Of a stretch of DNA of 64,000 nt, positions 53,069 through 62,229 are shown in pieces. The position numbers and the translations under genes are program-made. The notes beneath the pieces are model-generated. The model made no database searches. It was given only the letters and a program-made list of their open reading frames with translations, and was not told the DNA's origin. Every line of letters begins with the position of its first letter. Within the stretch, counting starts at the first letter, position 1. The DNA comes from Dorea_A amylophila (lineage in GTDB: Bacteria > Bacillota > Clostridia > Lachnospirales > Lachnospiraceae): assembly GCF_025567265.1 (NCBI RefSeq), contig NZ_JAOQJW010000002.1, forward strand, positions 124,001 to 188,000. Reading direction: 5' to 3'.

Positions 53069-54016
53069 ATGATCGTATTAAGCAAGGAGCAGATCGAAAA
53101 AATGGTCGATCCGGATCAGATGATGGATCAGATCGAAGAGGCATACCGGATCTATGGATCAGGTGAGTTCTATATGCCGCCAAGACCGACGGTAGAACAT
53201 GAAAATAAGCAGCTCATGTATATGCCATGTTACACAAAGGATATCATAGGGACAAAGATCCTGTCGATCTTCCCGGAGAATTCTAAACTGGGATTGCCGT
53301 CGATAGATGGTATCGTGTTACTGAATGATTATACGACAGGCGCGCCGCTTGCTGTTATGGACGGGCAGTCGGTAACCGCATGGAGAACCGGAGCTGTCGG
53401 TGGTGTGGGAATCCGCCATCTGTCAAGAAAGGACTGCCATACGGTTGGAATCATCGGAGCAGGAATGCAGGGATTCCATCAGGCTGTGTATGCATGTGCG
53501 GCAAGAGATATCCATACCGTATATGTGTTCAACCACAGTGACCGTGATCTGACAGATTATCTGGAAAGACTGAAAAAAGTTATTGATAAGGAAGACGTAA
53601 AGGTAGTACAATGTAAAGCAGTGGAAGAGCTTGTACGAAACAGTGATATCATCTGTACAACAACTCCTTCTACCACACCTGTTCTTCCGGATGACAAAGA
53701 ACTTCTGAGAGGAAAATGCATCATTGCGATCGGCTCTTATATGCCGGAGATGAGGGAAATCCCGGATGCAGTACTGGATCTGGTGGACAATGTATACATT
53801 GAACTGCCATACGCATGTGAGGAAAGCGGAGATCTAAGCCAGCCCCTGGCAAGTGGAAAACTTACAAAAGACCGCATAAAACTGATGCATGAATATCTCG
53901 TATCGGGGGAAAAAGAGATCAAAGAAGGTCAGACAACATATTTCAAATCGGTTGGAATGGGATTATTTGATGTGTGTATTGCACAGAAATTATATGAAGT
54001 AGCAAAGGAGAAATAA
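53069..54016 (+). CDS. Ornithine cyclodeaminase / mu-crystallin family protein
   Basis: A 315-residue NAD(P)-dependent enzyme. The Rossmann motif GIIGAGMQG is preceded by AWRTGAVGGV, the family's substrate-side signature (Arg and Thr), and Lys/Asp residues follow (SIDGIVLLNDYTTGAP). Members deaminate ornithine to proline, reduce imino acids, or act on other amino acids, so the reaction is not certain. The start at 53069 follows GGAGGAAATGTAAA; the upstream in-frame codon at 53030 would overlap the MATE gene. RidA is next, consistent with an enamine/imine product. Confidence 0.88.
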   Translation: MIVLSKEQIEKMVDPDQMMDQIEEAYRIYGSGEFYMPPRPTVEHENKQLMYMPCYTKDIIGTKILSIFPENSKLGLPSIDGIVLLNDYTTGAPLAVMDGQSVTAWRTGAVGGVGIRHLSRKDCHTVGIIGAGMQGFHQAVYACAARDIHTVYVFNHSDRDLTDYLERLKKVIDKEDVKVVQCKAVEELVRNSDIICTTTPSTTPVLPDDKELLRGKCIIAIGSYMPEMREIPDAVLDLVDNVYIELPYACEESGDLSQPLASGKLTKDRIKLMHEYLVSGEKEIKEGQTTYFKSVGMGLFDVCIAQKLYEVAKEK

Positions 54017-54020
54017 CATT

Positions 54021-54398
54021 ATGAAAATCGTAGCAACAGAAAAAGCACCAAAGGCACTTGGACCATACTCACAAGGATATGTACACAACGGAGTACTGTA
54101 TACAGCAGGACAGATCGCAATCAATCCGGAAGTGAATGATGTAGAAGCAACTACAATTGAAGCACAGACAGAGCAGGTATGCAAGAACTTAGGAGAGGTC
54201 TTAAAAGAAGCTGGAACATCATTTGACAAGGTATTAAAGACAACATGCTTTCTTGCAGATATGAGTGACTTTGCAGCATTCAACGAAGTATATGGAAAAT
54301 ACTTTACATCAAAACCGGCAAGAAGCTGTGTTGCAGTAAAGACACTTCCAAAGGGAGTTCTGTGTGAAGTAGAACTTATTGCGGCTGTAGAGGAGTAA
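54021..54398 (+). CDS. ridA: RidA family enamine/imine deaminase
   Basis: A 125-residue trimeric protein that hydrolyses reactive 2-aminoacrylate-type enamines. Motifs: AIGPYSQ-like LGPYSQGYV, GQIAINPE, and the catalytic Arg in PARSCVAVKTLPKG with Glu in CEVELIA. AAAGGAGAAATAAC precedes the ATG. It lies between an imine-forming cyclodeaminase and an Mrp-type ATPase. Confidence 0.95.
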   Translation: MKIVATEKAPKALGPYSQGYVHNGVLYTAGQIAINPEVNDVEATTIEAQTEQVCKNLGEVLKEAGTSFDKVLKTTCFLADMSDFAAFNEVYGKYFTSKPARSCVAVKTLPKGVLCEVELIAAVEE

Positions 54399-54403
54399 GA
54401 CAA

Positions 54404-55237
54404 ATGGCAGAAGAACAAAAAACAGGCTGCAGTCCGTCCGATTGTGCGGGCTGTTCCCATGCAGGTGAATGCGGAAGCAAACCGCAGAGTCTGATCAAAC
54501 CGGAAAATAAAAAATCACACATCAACCATGTGATCGCAGTTGTCAGCGGAAAAGGCGGTGTTGGAAAATCTATGGTTACCGCATCGCTTGCAAGGCTGAT
54601 GAGAGAACAGGGATTTTCTGTAGGTATCATGGACGCAGATATCACAGGTCCATCCATTCCGAAGATGTATGGAATCCATGAAAAAGCAAAAGGGGATGGA
54701 GAAAATATTTTCCCATGTGAGGCAAAGGATGGAACGAAGATCATGTCCATCAACCTTTTACTTCCGGAAGAAGATGCTCCGGTTATCTGGAGAGGTCCGG
54801 TCATTTCAGGTGTTGTCACACAGTTCTGGACAGATGTTGCATGGGGAGAACTGGATTATCTCTTCGTAGACATGCCGCCGGGAACCGGTGATGTACCGCT
54901 TACCGTATTCCAGTCCCTTCCGGTAGAAGGCATCGTGATCGTAACTTCTCCGCAGGATCTGGTACGCATGATCGTAAAGAAAGCTTACAACATGGCAGGA
55001 CAGATGGATATCCCGGTACTCGGAATCGTGGAGAACTACAGTTATCTGGAATGTCCGGACTGCGGACGTAAGATCTCCGTATTCGGCGAGAGCCACATCG
55101 ACGAAGTGGCAGAAGAACTCGGCGTTCCGGTCATCGGTAAGATGCCGATCGATGCAAGTCTTGCAGAGGCAGTGGAGAATGAGAACTTTGCAGAAGTAAG
55201 CAATGATTATCTTGCGGAAGCAGTGAATAAACTTTAG
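54404..55237 (+). CDS. mrp: Mrp/NBP35-family Fe-S cluster carrier ATPase
   Basis: A 277-residue P-loop protein that binds and transfers Fe-S clusters. It has an N-terminal Cys set (C9, C14, C17, C23), deviant Walker A VSGKGGVGKS, MDADITGPSIP, and VDMPPGTGD. A C-terminal CPDCG supplies the CxxC bridging ligands. GGAGTAAGAC precedes the ATG. It may mature clusters for the many Fe-S enzymes of this anaerobe. Confidence 0.93.
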   Translation: MAEEQKTGCSPSDCAGCSHAGECGSKPQSLIKPENKKSHINHVIAVVSGKGGVGKSMVTASLARLMREQGFSVGIMDADITGPSIPKMYGIHEKAKGDGENIFPCEAKDGTKIMSINLLLPEEDAPVIWRGPVISGVVTQFWTDVAWGELDYLFVDMPPGTGDVPLTVFQSLPVEGIVIVTSPQDLVRMIVKKAYNMAGQMDIPVLGIVENYSYLECPDCGRKISVFGESHIDEVAEELGVPVIGKMPIDASLAEAVENENFAEVSNDYLAEAVNKL

Positions 55238-55281
55238 AAGATACCATTTTTGTGATAAAAAATTAACTTATGGATTTAATG

Positions 55282-55310
55282 TTGACTTAGAGAAGATAAC
55301 CTGTTATGCT
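55282..55310 (+). promoter_or_regulatory. Promoter of the glycine operon
   Basis: TTGACT (55282-55287), 17-bp spacer, TATGCT (55305-55310) with an upstream TG (55302-55303). The start would be near 55317, just before the riboswitch. Confidence 0.8.
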
Positions 55311-55363
55311 AATTGCATAGTTGATGGATGAATTTGTGAGATACCTATGTACAAAGTGCATAA

Positions 55364-55512
55364 ATGAGAAAGTGGAGATAGCACGCAGCATAGGAGCCGA
55401 AGGGGCATGCAGAAACTCTCAGGTAAAATGGAACGAATTCGGACGACGCTCTGGAGAACAATAAGAATTGTACCGAAGAAGTAATCTTTCAGGTAAAAGG
55501 ACAGAGGCAGAC
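55364..55512 (+). ncRNA. Tandem glycine riboswitch
   Basis: Two aptamer-like units are recognisable. The first has GAGCCGAAGGGGCATG and CTCTCAGGTAAAATGGA, ending near ACGCTCTGGAG. The second has GTACCGAAGAAG and TTTCAGGTAAAAGGACAGAG. The CCGAAG and CAGGTAAAA(G/T)GGAC boxes and the short linker define the glycine class. Here it leads glyA and all gcv genes, so glycine should turn on its own breakdown. Confidence 0.93.
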
Positions 55513-55555
55513 AAAAAACACTTTTGAAAAGAAAGTATTTTTTGCCTGCTTTTTT
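55505..55555 (+). terminator. Riboswitch-controlled terminator
   Basis: AGGCAGACAAAAAACACTTT pairs with AAAGTATTTTTTGCCTGC (two mismatches) and is followed by TTTTTT. It directly adjoins the second aptamer, so ligand binding can compete with its 5' arm (transcription ON with glycine, by analogy with gcvT leaders). Confidence 0.85.
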
Positions 55556-55616
55556 AGTGCTCAAAATGGGGAATGGGCATGAAAAGCAGGCAGATTCCGA
55601 AGGAGGTAAAACAAAA

Positions 55617-56864
55617 ATGAACAGAATCGAAGATGTAACAAATTACATCACAGAATGTGACAAAGAAGTTGGGGAAGCACTTTCATTAGAGCTTGGCAGA
55701 CAGAGAAGAAATCTGGAACTGATCGCATCTGAAAATATTGTAAGCCCGGCAGTGATGCTGGCAATGGGAACCGTACCGACCAATAAGTATGCAGAAGGTT
55801 ATCCGGGAAAAAGATATTACGGCGGATGCGAAGATGTAGACATTCTGGAGAATCTGGCAATTGAAAGAGCAAAAGAATTATTTGGATGTGAGCATGTATG
55901 TGTACAGCCGCATTCCGGAGCCAATGCCAATACTGCAGTGTATCAGGCACTTCTCGAACCAGGCGATACCGTTATGGGTCTGAACCTTGCACATGGCGGA
56001 CACCTGACACATGGTTCACCGGTGAATTTATCCGGAATCTTATATCATTTCGTACCATATAATGTGAACGACGATGGATATCTGGATTACGATGAGATCC
56101 GTAAGATCGCACAGGAATGCAAACCAAAGATGATCGTTGCAGGCGCATCTGCATATCCGAGAGAGATCCGGTTTGATATCTTTGAAGATATCGCAAAGGA
56201 GGTAGGAGCATATCTGTTTGTAGATATGGCACACATTGCAGGACTTGTGGCAGCTGGACTGCACCAGAGTCCGGTTCCATACGCAGATGTTGTAACCACG
56301 ACCACGCATAAGACGCTCAGAGGTCCGAGAGGCGGTATGATCATGTGTAAAGAGAAATACGCAAAAGCGATCAACAAAGCCATTTTCCCTGGAACACAGG
56401 GAGGACCACTAATGCATATTATTGCTGCAAAGGCCATCTGTTTCGGAGAAGCTTTAAAACCGGAGTTCAAAGAATATCAGCAGCAGGTGATCAAAAATGC
56501 GAAAGCACTTGCACAGGCAATGATCGACGAAGGATTCAATCTGGTAAGTGGCGGAACAGACAATCATCTGATGTTAGTGGATCTGCAGAATATGAATATC
56601 ACAGGAAAAGAGCTGCAGAACAGACTGGATGAAGTCTATATCACAGTTAATAAAAATGCAGTGCCGAACGATCCGGCCAGCCCGTTTGTGACAAGCGGAA
56701 TCCGTATCGGAACACCGGCAGTGACAACGAGAGGTCTGAAAGAAGAAGATATGAAGACCATCGCAAAACTGATCAAGATGACGGTTACAGATTTTGATAC
56801 AAAAGCAGATGAGATCCGTGAAGCAGTAAATGAAATCTGTGGTAAGTATCCACTTTACAACTAG
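55617..56864 (+). CDS. glyA: Serine hydroxymethyltransferase
   Basis: A 415-residue PLP enzyme that interconverts serine and glycine with tetrahydrofolate. The PLP Lys lies in VTTTTHKTLRGPRGG, and substrate and cofactor residues in LELIASENIVSPAV and EGYPGKRYYGG. The start at 55617 has GAAGGAGG upstream; in-frame codons further up lie in the terminator. Being first in the glycine-cleavage operon, it can use the methylene-THF and glycine flux of the operon. Confidence 0.97.
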   Translation: MNRIEDVTNYITECDKEVGEALSLELGRQRRNLELIASENIVSPAVMLAMGTVPTNKYAEGYPGKRYYGGCEDVDILENLAIERAKELFGCEHVCVQPHSGANANTAVYQALLEPGDTVMGLNLAHGGHLTHGSPVNLSGILYHFVPYNVNDDGYLDYDEIRKIAQECKPKMIVAGASAYPREIRFDIFEDIAKEVGAYLFVDMAHIAGLVAAGLHQSPVPYADVVTTTTHKTLRGPRGGMIMCKEKYAKAINKAIFPGTQGGPLMHIIAAKAICFGEALKPEFKEYQQQVIKNAKALAQAMIDEGFNLVSGGTDNHLMLVDLQNMNITGKELQNRLDEVYITVNKNAVPNDPASPFVTSGIRIGTPAVTTRGLKEEDMKTIAKLIKMTVTDFDTKADEIREAVNEICGKYPLYN

Positions 56865-56876
56865 GAGGTGTTGGCA

Positions 56877-57965
56877 ATGGAATTAAAGACTCCACTTTAT
56901 GATGCGCATGTAAAAGCCGGTGGAAAGATTGTAGAATTTGGGGGATATCTTCTTCCGGTACAGTATGAAACAGGTGTGATCAAAGAACATATGGCAGTAC
57001 GTACACAGGCAGGACTTTTTGATGTCTCACATATGGGAGAAGTATTATGTGAAGGGAAAGATGCACTGGCGAATCTGAATCAGATCCTGACGAATGATTT
57101 TACCAATATGGTAGACGGACAGGCAAGATACAGCCCGATGTGTAATGAACACGGCGGGACAGTGGATGACCTGATCGTATATAAGAAATCGGATGAACAC
57201 TACTTTATCGTTGTAAACGCAGCAAATAAAGACAAAGATTATCAGTGGATGTTACGTCATCAGTTTGGCAAAGTAACATTCAAAGATGTATCATCTGAGT
57301 ATGCACAGCTTGCACTGCAGGGACCGAAAGCAATGGAGATCCTTAAGAAGCTGACCGCAGAAGAGAATATTCCGGAGAAATATTATCATGCAGTATTCGA
57401 TGCTGAAGTTGCCGGAATCCCATGTATCGTTTCCAAGACAGGATACACAGGTGAAGATGGCGTGGAACTGTATCTGGCAAGTGAGAAAGCAGAAGAAATG
57501 TGGAATACACTGTTAGAAGCAGGAAAAGAAGAAGGACTGATTCCTTGCGGACTGGGTGCAAGAGATACACTTCGTATGGAAGCAGCGATGCCGTTATACG
57601 GACACGAGATGAACGATGACATCACTCCACTGGAGACGGGACTTAAATTCGCAGTGAAGATGGCAAAGAATGATTTTATTGGGAAATCAGCTTTAGAGGA
57701 GAAGGGGACTCCATCCATCAAACGAATCGGTCTTAAAGTAACGGGAAGAGGAATCATCCGTGAACATCAGGATGTATACGTAGGCGATAAGAAAATCGGA
57801 CATACAACAAGTGGAACACATTGTCCGTATCTTGGATATCCAATCGCAATGGCACTCGTTGATGCTGATTCTGTAGAAATTGGGGATACAGTAGAGGCAG
57901 ATGTGCGAGGAAGAAGAGTGGCAGCAGAGGTGGTTGCACTTCCGTTTTATAAAAGAGAAAAATAA
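56877..57965 (+). CDS. gcvT: Glycine cleavage system T protein (aminomethyltransferase)
   Basis: A 362-residue folate-dependent enzyme that releases ammonia and forms methylene-THF from aminomethyl-GcvH. It has VEFGGYLLPVQYETGVIKEH, GLFDVSHMGE, the catalytic Asp in MCNEHGGTVDDL, and GLGARDTLRMEAAMPLYGHE. GGAGGTGTTGGCA precedes the ATG at 56877; a GTG at 56868 lies inside the ribosome site. Confidence 0.97.
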   Translation: MELKTPLYDAHVKAGGKIVEFGGYLLPVQYETGVIKEHMAVRTQAGLFDVSHMGEVLCEGKDALANLNQILTNDFTNMVDGQARYSPMCNEHGGTVDDLIVYKKSDEHYFIVVNAANKDKDYQWMLRHQFGKVTFKDVSSEYAQLALQGPKAMEILKKLTAEENIPEKYYHAVFDAEVAGIPCIVSKTGYTGEDGVELYLASEKAEEMWNTLLEAGKEEGLIPCGLGARDTLRMEAAMPLYGHEMNDDITPLETGLKFAVKMAKNDFIGKSALEEKGTPSIKRIGLKVTGRGIIREHQDVYVGDKKIGHTTSGTHCPYLGYPIAMALVDADSVEIGDTVEADVRGRRVAAEVVALPFYKREK

Positions 57966-58002
57966 AAAGATATAATAAAAAGATATAAAGGAGAATAATA
58001 TC

Positions 58003-58383
58003 ATGATTTTAAAAGAAGAATTAAAATATTCAAAATCACACGAATGGATAGCATTAGACGGAGATACAGCAGTTGTAGGATTGACAGATTATGCACAGTC
58101 AGAACTTGGAGATCTAGTATTTGTTAACCTTCCGGAAGTAGGAGATACCGTAGAAGCAGGAGAAGTATTCGGAGACGTAGAATCTGTGAAAGCAGTATCC
58201 GATGTCTATTCACCGGTAACGGGAGAAGTAACGGAGATTAACGAAGAACTCTTAGATTCACCGGAACTGATCAATGACGATGCTTATGAAGCATGGTTCA
58301 TCAAAGTAAAAGATGTATCAGCAACAGAAGAACTCTTAACTGCAGAAGAATACAAAGCATTTGTGGAAAGCGAGCAGGAATAA
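58003..58383 (+). CDS. gcvH: Glycine cleavage system H protein
   Basis: A 126-residue lipoyl carrier that shuttles the aminomethyl group among P, T and L. The lipoylation Lys is in GDVESVKAVSDVYSPV, the typical hairpin. HEWIALDGDTAVVGLTDYAQ and ELGDLVFVNLPEVG are family motifs. AAAGGAG precedes the ATG. The ligase that can modify it (lplA) is in the same operon. Confidence 0.97.
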   Translation: MILKEELKYSKSHEWIALDGDTAVVGLTDYAQSELGDLVFVNLPEVGDTVEAGEVFGDVESVKAVSDVYSPVTGEVTEINEELLDSPELINDDAYEAWFIKVKDVSATEELLTAEEYKAFVESEQE

Positions 58384-58416
58384 ACCCAAGTCATTGAAAA
58401 AGGCGGTGAAAAAGCG

Positions 58417-59736
58417 ATGGGAAGCTATGTACCGAATACGTTAGAAGAACGGAAAAAAATGCTTCGGGAAATCGGCTATTCGTCCATTGAGGACTTATTT
58501 GCACATATTCCGGAAGAAGTAAAATTAAAAGGGGAACTGAATATTCCGAAGGGAAAGACAGAGTTTGAAGTACGGCGCGAGATGGAACAGATTGCAGAAA
58601 AGAACCAGGTGTTCCGGACAATTTTCCGCGGAGCCGGAGCTTACAGACATTTTATCCCGGCCATGGTAAAAAATGTGACATCCAAAGAAAATCTGCTGAC
58701 AGCATATACGCCATATCAGGCAGAGATCAGTCAGGGAATCTTACAGTCAATCTTCGAATATCAGACGATGATCTGTGATCTGACCGGAATGGATGTATCC
58801 AATGCCTCTGTATATGACGGTGCAACTGCAGCGGCAGAAGGTGTTGCAATGTGTCAGGAAAGAAAGAAACATAAAGCGTTGATATCAGGAACTGTTCCGC
58901 CATATGTACTGGAAGTGGTAGAGACCTACTGCTTTGGAAATGGAATGGAACTCGAAGTTATTCCGGAAAAAGACGGACTGACGGATAAAGAATATTTAAA
59001 GGAACACATCGATGCACAGACAGCCTGCGTATATATCCAGCATCCGAACTATTACGGTAATCTGGAAGACGCAGAAGAGATTGGCAAGATCGCACATGAG
59101 GTAGGAGCCAAATATGTGATGGGTGTGAACCCGATTTCACTTGGAGTGATAAAGACTCCTGCAGAATATGGAGCAGATGTGGCAGTTGGTGAAGGACAGC
59201 CGCTTGGGCTTTCACTTGGATTCGGAGGCCCTTATCTCGGATTCATGGCAAGTAAGGAAGCAATGATGAGAAAACTTCCTGGAAGAATTGTTGGTGAGAC
59301 AGTCGATCATAACGGAAAGACCGGATATGTATTGACGCTTCAGGCAAGAGAACAGCATATCCGGAGAGAAAAAGCATCCAGCAATATCTGTTCGAACCAG
59401 GCACTTTGTGCACTGGCAGTCGGTATTTATCTTGCAACGATGGGAAATGAAGGTGTCAGACAGGCAGCAATTCTGTCTATGTCTAAAGCACATTATTTTG
59501 CAGAGAAACTGGAAGAAATCGGTCTGACAGTTTGTAACCAGGCAGAGTTCTTCCATGAATTTGTCACCAGATCAGAAGTGGATTCGGATAAGATATTAAG
59601 AGCATTGGAAGAAGAAGGAATCCTTGGCGGATATCCGTTAGATGAGCATCATATTCTGTGGTGCTGCACCGAGGTCAATACAAAAGAAGAGATGGATCAG
59701 GCAGTCCATATCTTAAGGGAGGTGCAGGGATGTTAA
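58417..59736 (+). CDS. gcvPA: Glycine decarboxylase subunit 1 (P protein, alpha)
   Basis: A 439-residue N-terminal half of the split P protein. It matches the family at MLREIGYSSIEDLFAHIPEE, FRGAGAYRHFIPA, TAYTPYQAEISQG and GQPLGLSLGFGGPYLGFMA. It lacks the PLP Lys, which is on the partner subunit. Split P proteins are usual in Firmicutes. AAGGCGGTGAAAAAGCG precedes the ATG. It overlaps gcvPB by 7 bases. Confidence 0.96.
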   Translation: MGSYVPNTLEERKKMLREIGYSSIEDLFAHIPEEVKLKGELNIPKGKTEFEVRREMEQIAEKNQVFRTIFRGAGAYRHFIPAMVKNVTSKENLLTAYTPYQAEISQGILQSIFEYQTMICDLTGMDVSNASVYDGATAAAEGVAMCQERKKHKALISGTVPPYVLEVVETYCFGNGMELEVIPEKDGLTDKEYLKEHIDAQTACVYIQHPNYYGNLEDAEEIGKIAHEVGAKYVMGVNPISLGVIKTPAEYGADVAVGEGQPLGLSLGFGGPYLGFMASKEAMMRKLPGRIVGETVDHNGKTGYVLTLQAREQHIRREKASSNICSNQALCALAVGIYLATMGNEGVRQAAILSMSKAHYFAEKLEEIGLTVCNQAEFFHEFVTRSEVDSDKILRALEEEGILGGYPLDEHHILWCCTEVNTKEEMDQAVHILREVQGC

Positions 59737-61154
59737 TATTTGAAAAAAGCAGACCGGGAAGAGGCTGCGACCTGTTACCGACATCAGATGTAGAAATCTA
59801 CTTACCGGAAGAAAAAGATAAAAGAGAACAGCCGCTTCACCTTCCGGAATTGTCCGAAGGTGAATTGAGCAGACACTATACAGAACTCGCAAAGAAATCA
59901 CACGGCGTGAATGACGGGTTCTATCCACTTGGGTCATGTACGATGAAGTATAATCCAAAGATCAATGAAGATATGGCTTCACTGCCTGGATTTACAGAAA
60001 TCCATCCGTTACAGCCGGAGCATACCGTACAGGGATGTCTGGAGGTTATTGGGGAGATTGAGAATTCCCTTTGTGAGATCACGGGAATGGATCGTATGAC
60101 GTTACAGCCGGCAGCAGGAGCGCACGGAGAATTTACGGGACTTCTTCTGATCAAAGCTTATCATGAGAGCAGAAATGATGAGAAGAGAACAAAGATTTTG
60201 GTACCGGATTCTGCACATGGAACGAACCCGGCAAGTGCAGCGATGGCCGGATATAAAGTTGTCAGCATTCCATCTGCACCGGATGGAGGCGTAGATATTG
60301 AGAAATTAAGAGAGGCAGCAGGAGACGATGTAGCAGGACTGATGCTTACCAATCCGAACACAGTCGGTCTCTTTGATAAGAACATTCTGGAGATTACAGA
60401 TATCATTCATGAATGCGGCGGCCTCTGCTATTATGACGGGGCAAACTTAAATGCAGTTATGGGCACGGTACGTCCTGGCGATATGGGATTCGATGTTATC
60501 CATCTGAATCTTCACAAGACATTCTCCACACCACATGGCGGCGGCGGCCCGGGAAGCGGCCCGGTCGGATGTAAGGAAATGTTATCCGACTTCTTGCCAT
60601 CTTATCTGGTGGAAGGTGAAGAGACGTTACATCTGGAAAAACCGGCAAACAGTATCGGTGAGATGAAGAGCTTCTACGGCAACTTCCTTGTAGTAGTAAA
60701 GGCTCTGACCTATATCAAGACACTCGGAAGAGAAGGCATCCCGGAAGCAAGTCAGAATGCAGTACTGAATGCCAACTACATGATGAACAAATTAAAAGAT
60801 CTGTATCCGATGGCATATGATGAGATCTGTATGCATGAATTTGTTATGAGTCTTGCAGATCTGAAAAAGAAGACCGGTATCTCGGCAATGGATATCGCAA
60901 AAGGTCTGCTGGACAATGGTATTCATCCGCCTACAATGTATTTCCCATTGATCGTGGATGAAGCACTGATGGTAGAGCCAACCGAGACCGAATCGAAAGA
61001 AACGCTGGATGATGCGATCGCAGTATTCCGTAAGTTATACGAACTGGCAGGAACAGATCCTGAAAAATTACACCAGGCTCCTGTGACGACTCCGGTGACA
61101 AGACTGGATGAAGTCAATGCGGCAAGACATCCGCATCTGAGGTATGCGTTTTAA
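59730..61154 (+). CDS. gcvPB: Glycine decarboxylase subunit 2 (P protein, beta)
   Basis: A 474-residue C-terminal half of the P protein. The PLP Lys is in HLNLHKTFSTPHGGGGPGSG. LGSCTMKYNPKINE and GAHGEFTGLLLIKAYH are family signatures. It decarboxylates glycine and loads the aminomethyl group on GcvH, with gcvPA. The ATG at 59730 follows AGGGAGGTGCAGGG; an in-frame upstream codon at 59658 lies inside gcvPA. Confidence 0.97.
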   Translation: MLIFEKSRPGRGCDLLPTSDVEIYLPEEKDKREQPLHLPELSEGELSRHYTELAKKSHGVNDGFYPLGSCTMKYNPKINEDMASLPGFTEIHPLQPEHTVQGCLEVIGEIENSLCEITGMDRMTLQPAAGAHGEFTGLLLIKAYHESRNDEKRTKILVPDSAHGTNPASAAMAGYKVVSIPSAPDGGVDIEKLREAAGDDVAGLMLTNPNTVGLFDKNILEITDIIHECGGLCYYDGANLNAVMGTVRPGDMGFDVIHLNLHKTFSTPHGGGGPGSGPVGCKEMLSDFLPSYLVEGEETLHLEKPANSIGEMKSFYGNFLVVVKALTYIKTLGREGIPEASQNAVLNANYMMNKLKDLYPMAYDEICMHEFVMSLADLKKKTGISAMDIAKGLLDNGIHPPTMYFPLIVDEALMVEPTETESKETLDDAIAVFRKLYELAGTDPEKLHQAPVTTPVTRLDEVNAARHPHLRYAF

Positions 61155-61178
61155 GGAAAAGTGAAGAGAGGAACAGTT

Positions 61179-62177
61179 ATGGTCACAAAGCTTACATATA
61201 TAGAAAGCGATCAGGTGAACCCATATAAGAATCTTGCAGTGGAGGAGTATTTACTCCTCCACTGTGAGGATAAAGAGTGTATTTTGTATCTCTGGCAGAA
61301 TCAGAATACCGTTGTAATCGGGCGTAACCAGAACGCATGGAAAGAATGTAAAGTTACAAAATTAGAAGAAGAGAATGGTCATCTTGCGAGAAGACTTTCC
61401 GGTGGCGGAGCAGTCTATCATGATCTGGGAAATCTGAACTTTACATTTTTGGTAAATAAAGATGAATATAGTCTGGAAAAACAGTTACAGGTAATCATAA
61501 ATGCAATGGGACGGTTGGGATTGAAAGCAGAAAAATCCGGAAGAAACGACATCCTGATCGATGGAAAGAAATTCTCCGGTAATGCATTTTATGAGCAGGA
61601 AAAACACTGCTATCATCACGGAACCATTATGGTAGATGTAAACAAGGAAATACTGTCCCGATATCTGACCGTATCCAAAGATAAGTTGAAATCCAAAGGT
61701 GTGGATTCTGTAAAATCCAGAGTGACAAATCTGAGGGAATATCTTCCGGAACTGACACTGGAAGAGTTAAAGAAGGCACTTCGCGAATCTTTTGAAGAGG
61801 TTTATAATCTGAAATCGGAAGAAAAGAAGATGCAAGATCTGGATGCAGATGAGGTTGAAGAAAAGAAGGCACATTTTTCATCCTGGAAATGGCTGTATGG
61901 AAGAAAACTGGACTTCCAGTACGAGCTGAGTCACAGATTTGCATGGGGCGGGATTACTATGCAGTTTCAGGTAGATGCAGGAAAGATCAAGGATGTGGAA
62001 GTCTATTCCGATGCGCTGAACATTGAACTGGCGGAGGCAATTCCAAAATTTTTAAAAGGAATCAAATACCGAAAAGAAACCATGTGTGTGCAGCTTGGAT
62101 TATTCTGGTCGAAGGATGAGAATGTCGAAAATATGATGAATGATGTGATTGCCTGGATTCAGGAAACAGATTTATAA
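61179..62177 (+). CDS. lplA: Lipoate-protein ligase
   Basis: A 332-residue ligase that attaches free lipoate (via lipoyl-AMP) to GcvH. It has NTVVIGRNQNAWKE, the RRLSGGGAVYHD loop and the catalytic Lys in GKKFSGNAFYE. The C-terminal ~90-residue accessory domain (FQYELSHRFAWGGITM) is present, as in LplA of the long type. The ATG at 61179 follows AGAGGAACAG; a GTG at 61161 is the alternative. Its presence in the operon suggests reliance on scavenged lipoate. Confidence 0.93.
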   Translation: MVTKLTYIESDQVNPYKNLAVEEYLLLHCEDKECILYLWQNQNTVVIGRNQNAWKECKVTKLEEENGHLARRLSGGGAVYHDLGNLNFTFLVNKDEYSLEKQLQVIINAMGRLGLKAEKSGRNDILIDGKKFSGNAFYEQEKHCYHHGTIMVDVNKEILSRYLTVSKDKLKSKGVDSVKSRVTNLREYLPELTLEELKKALRESFEEVYNLKSEEKKMQDLDADEVEEKKAHFSSWKWLYGRKLDFQYELSHRFAWGGITMQFQVDAGKIKDVEVYSDALNIELAEAIPKFLKGIKYRKETMCVQLGLFWSKDENVENMMNDVIAWIQETDL

Positions 62178-62229
62178 GAATGATAAGAAAACCTTGTAAA
62201 GATCACAGATTTTACAGGAGGAAAATGAA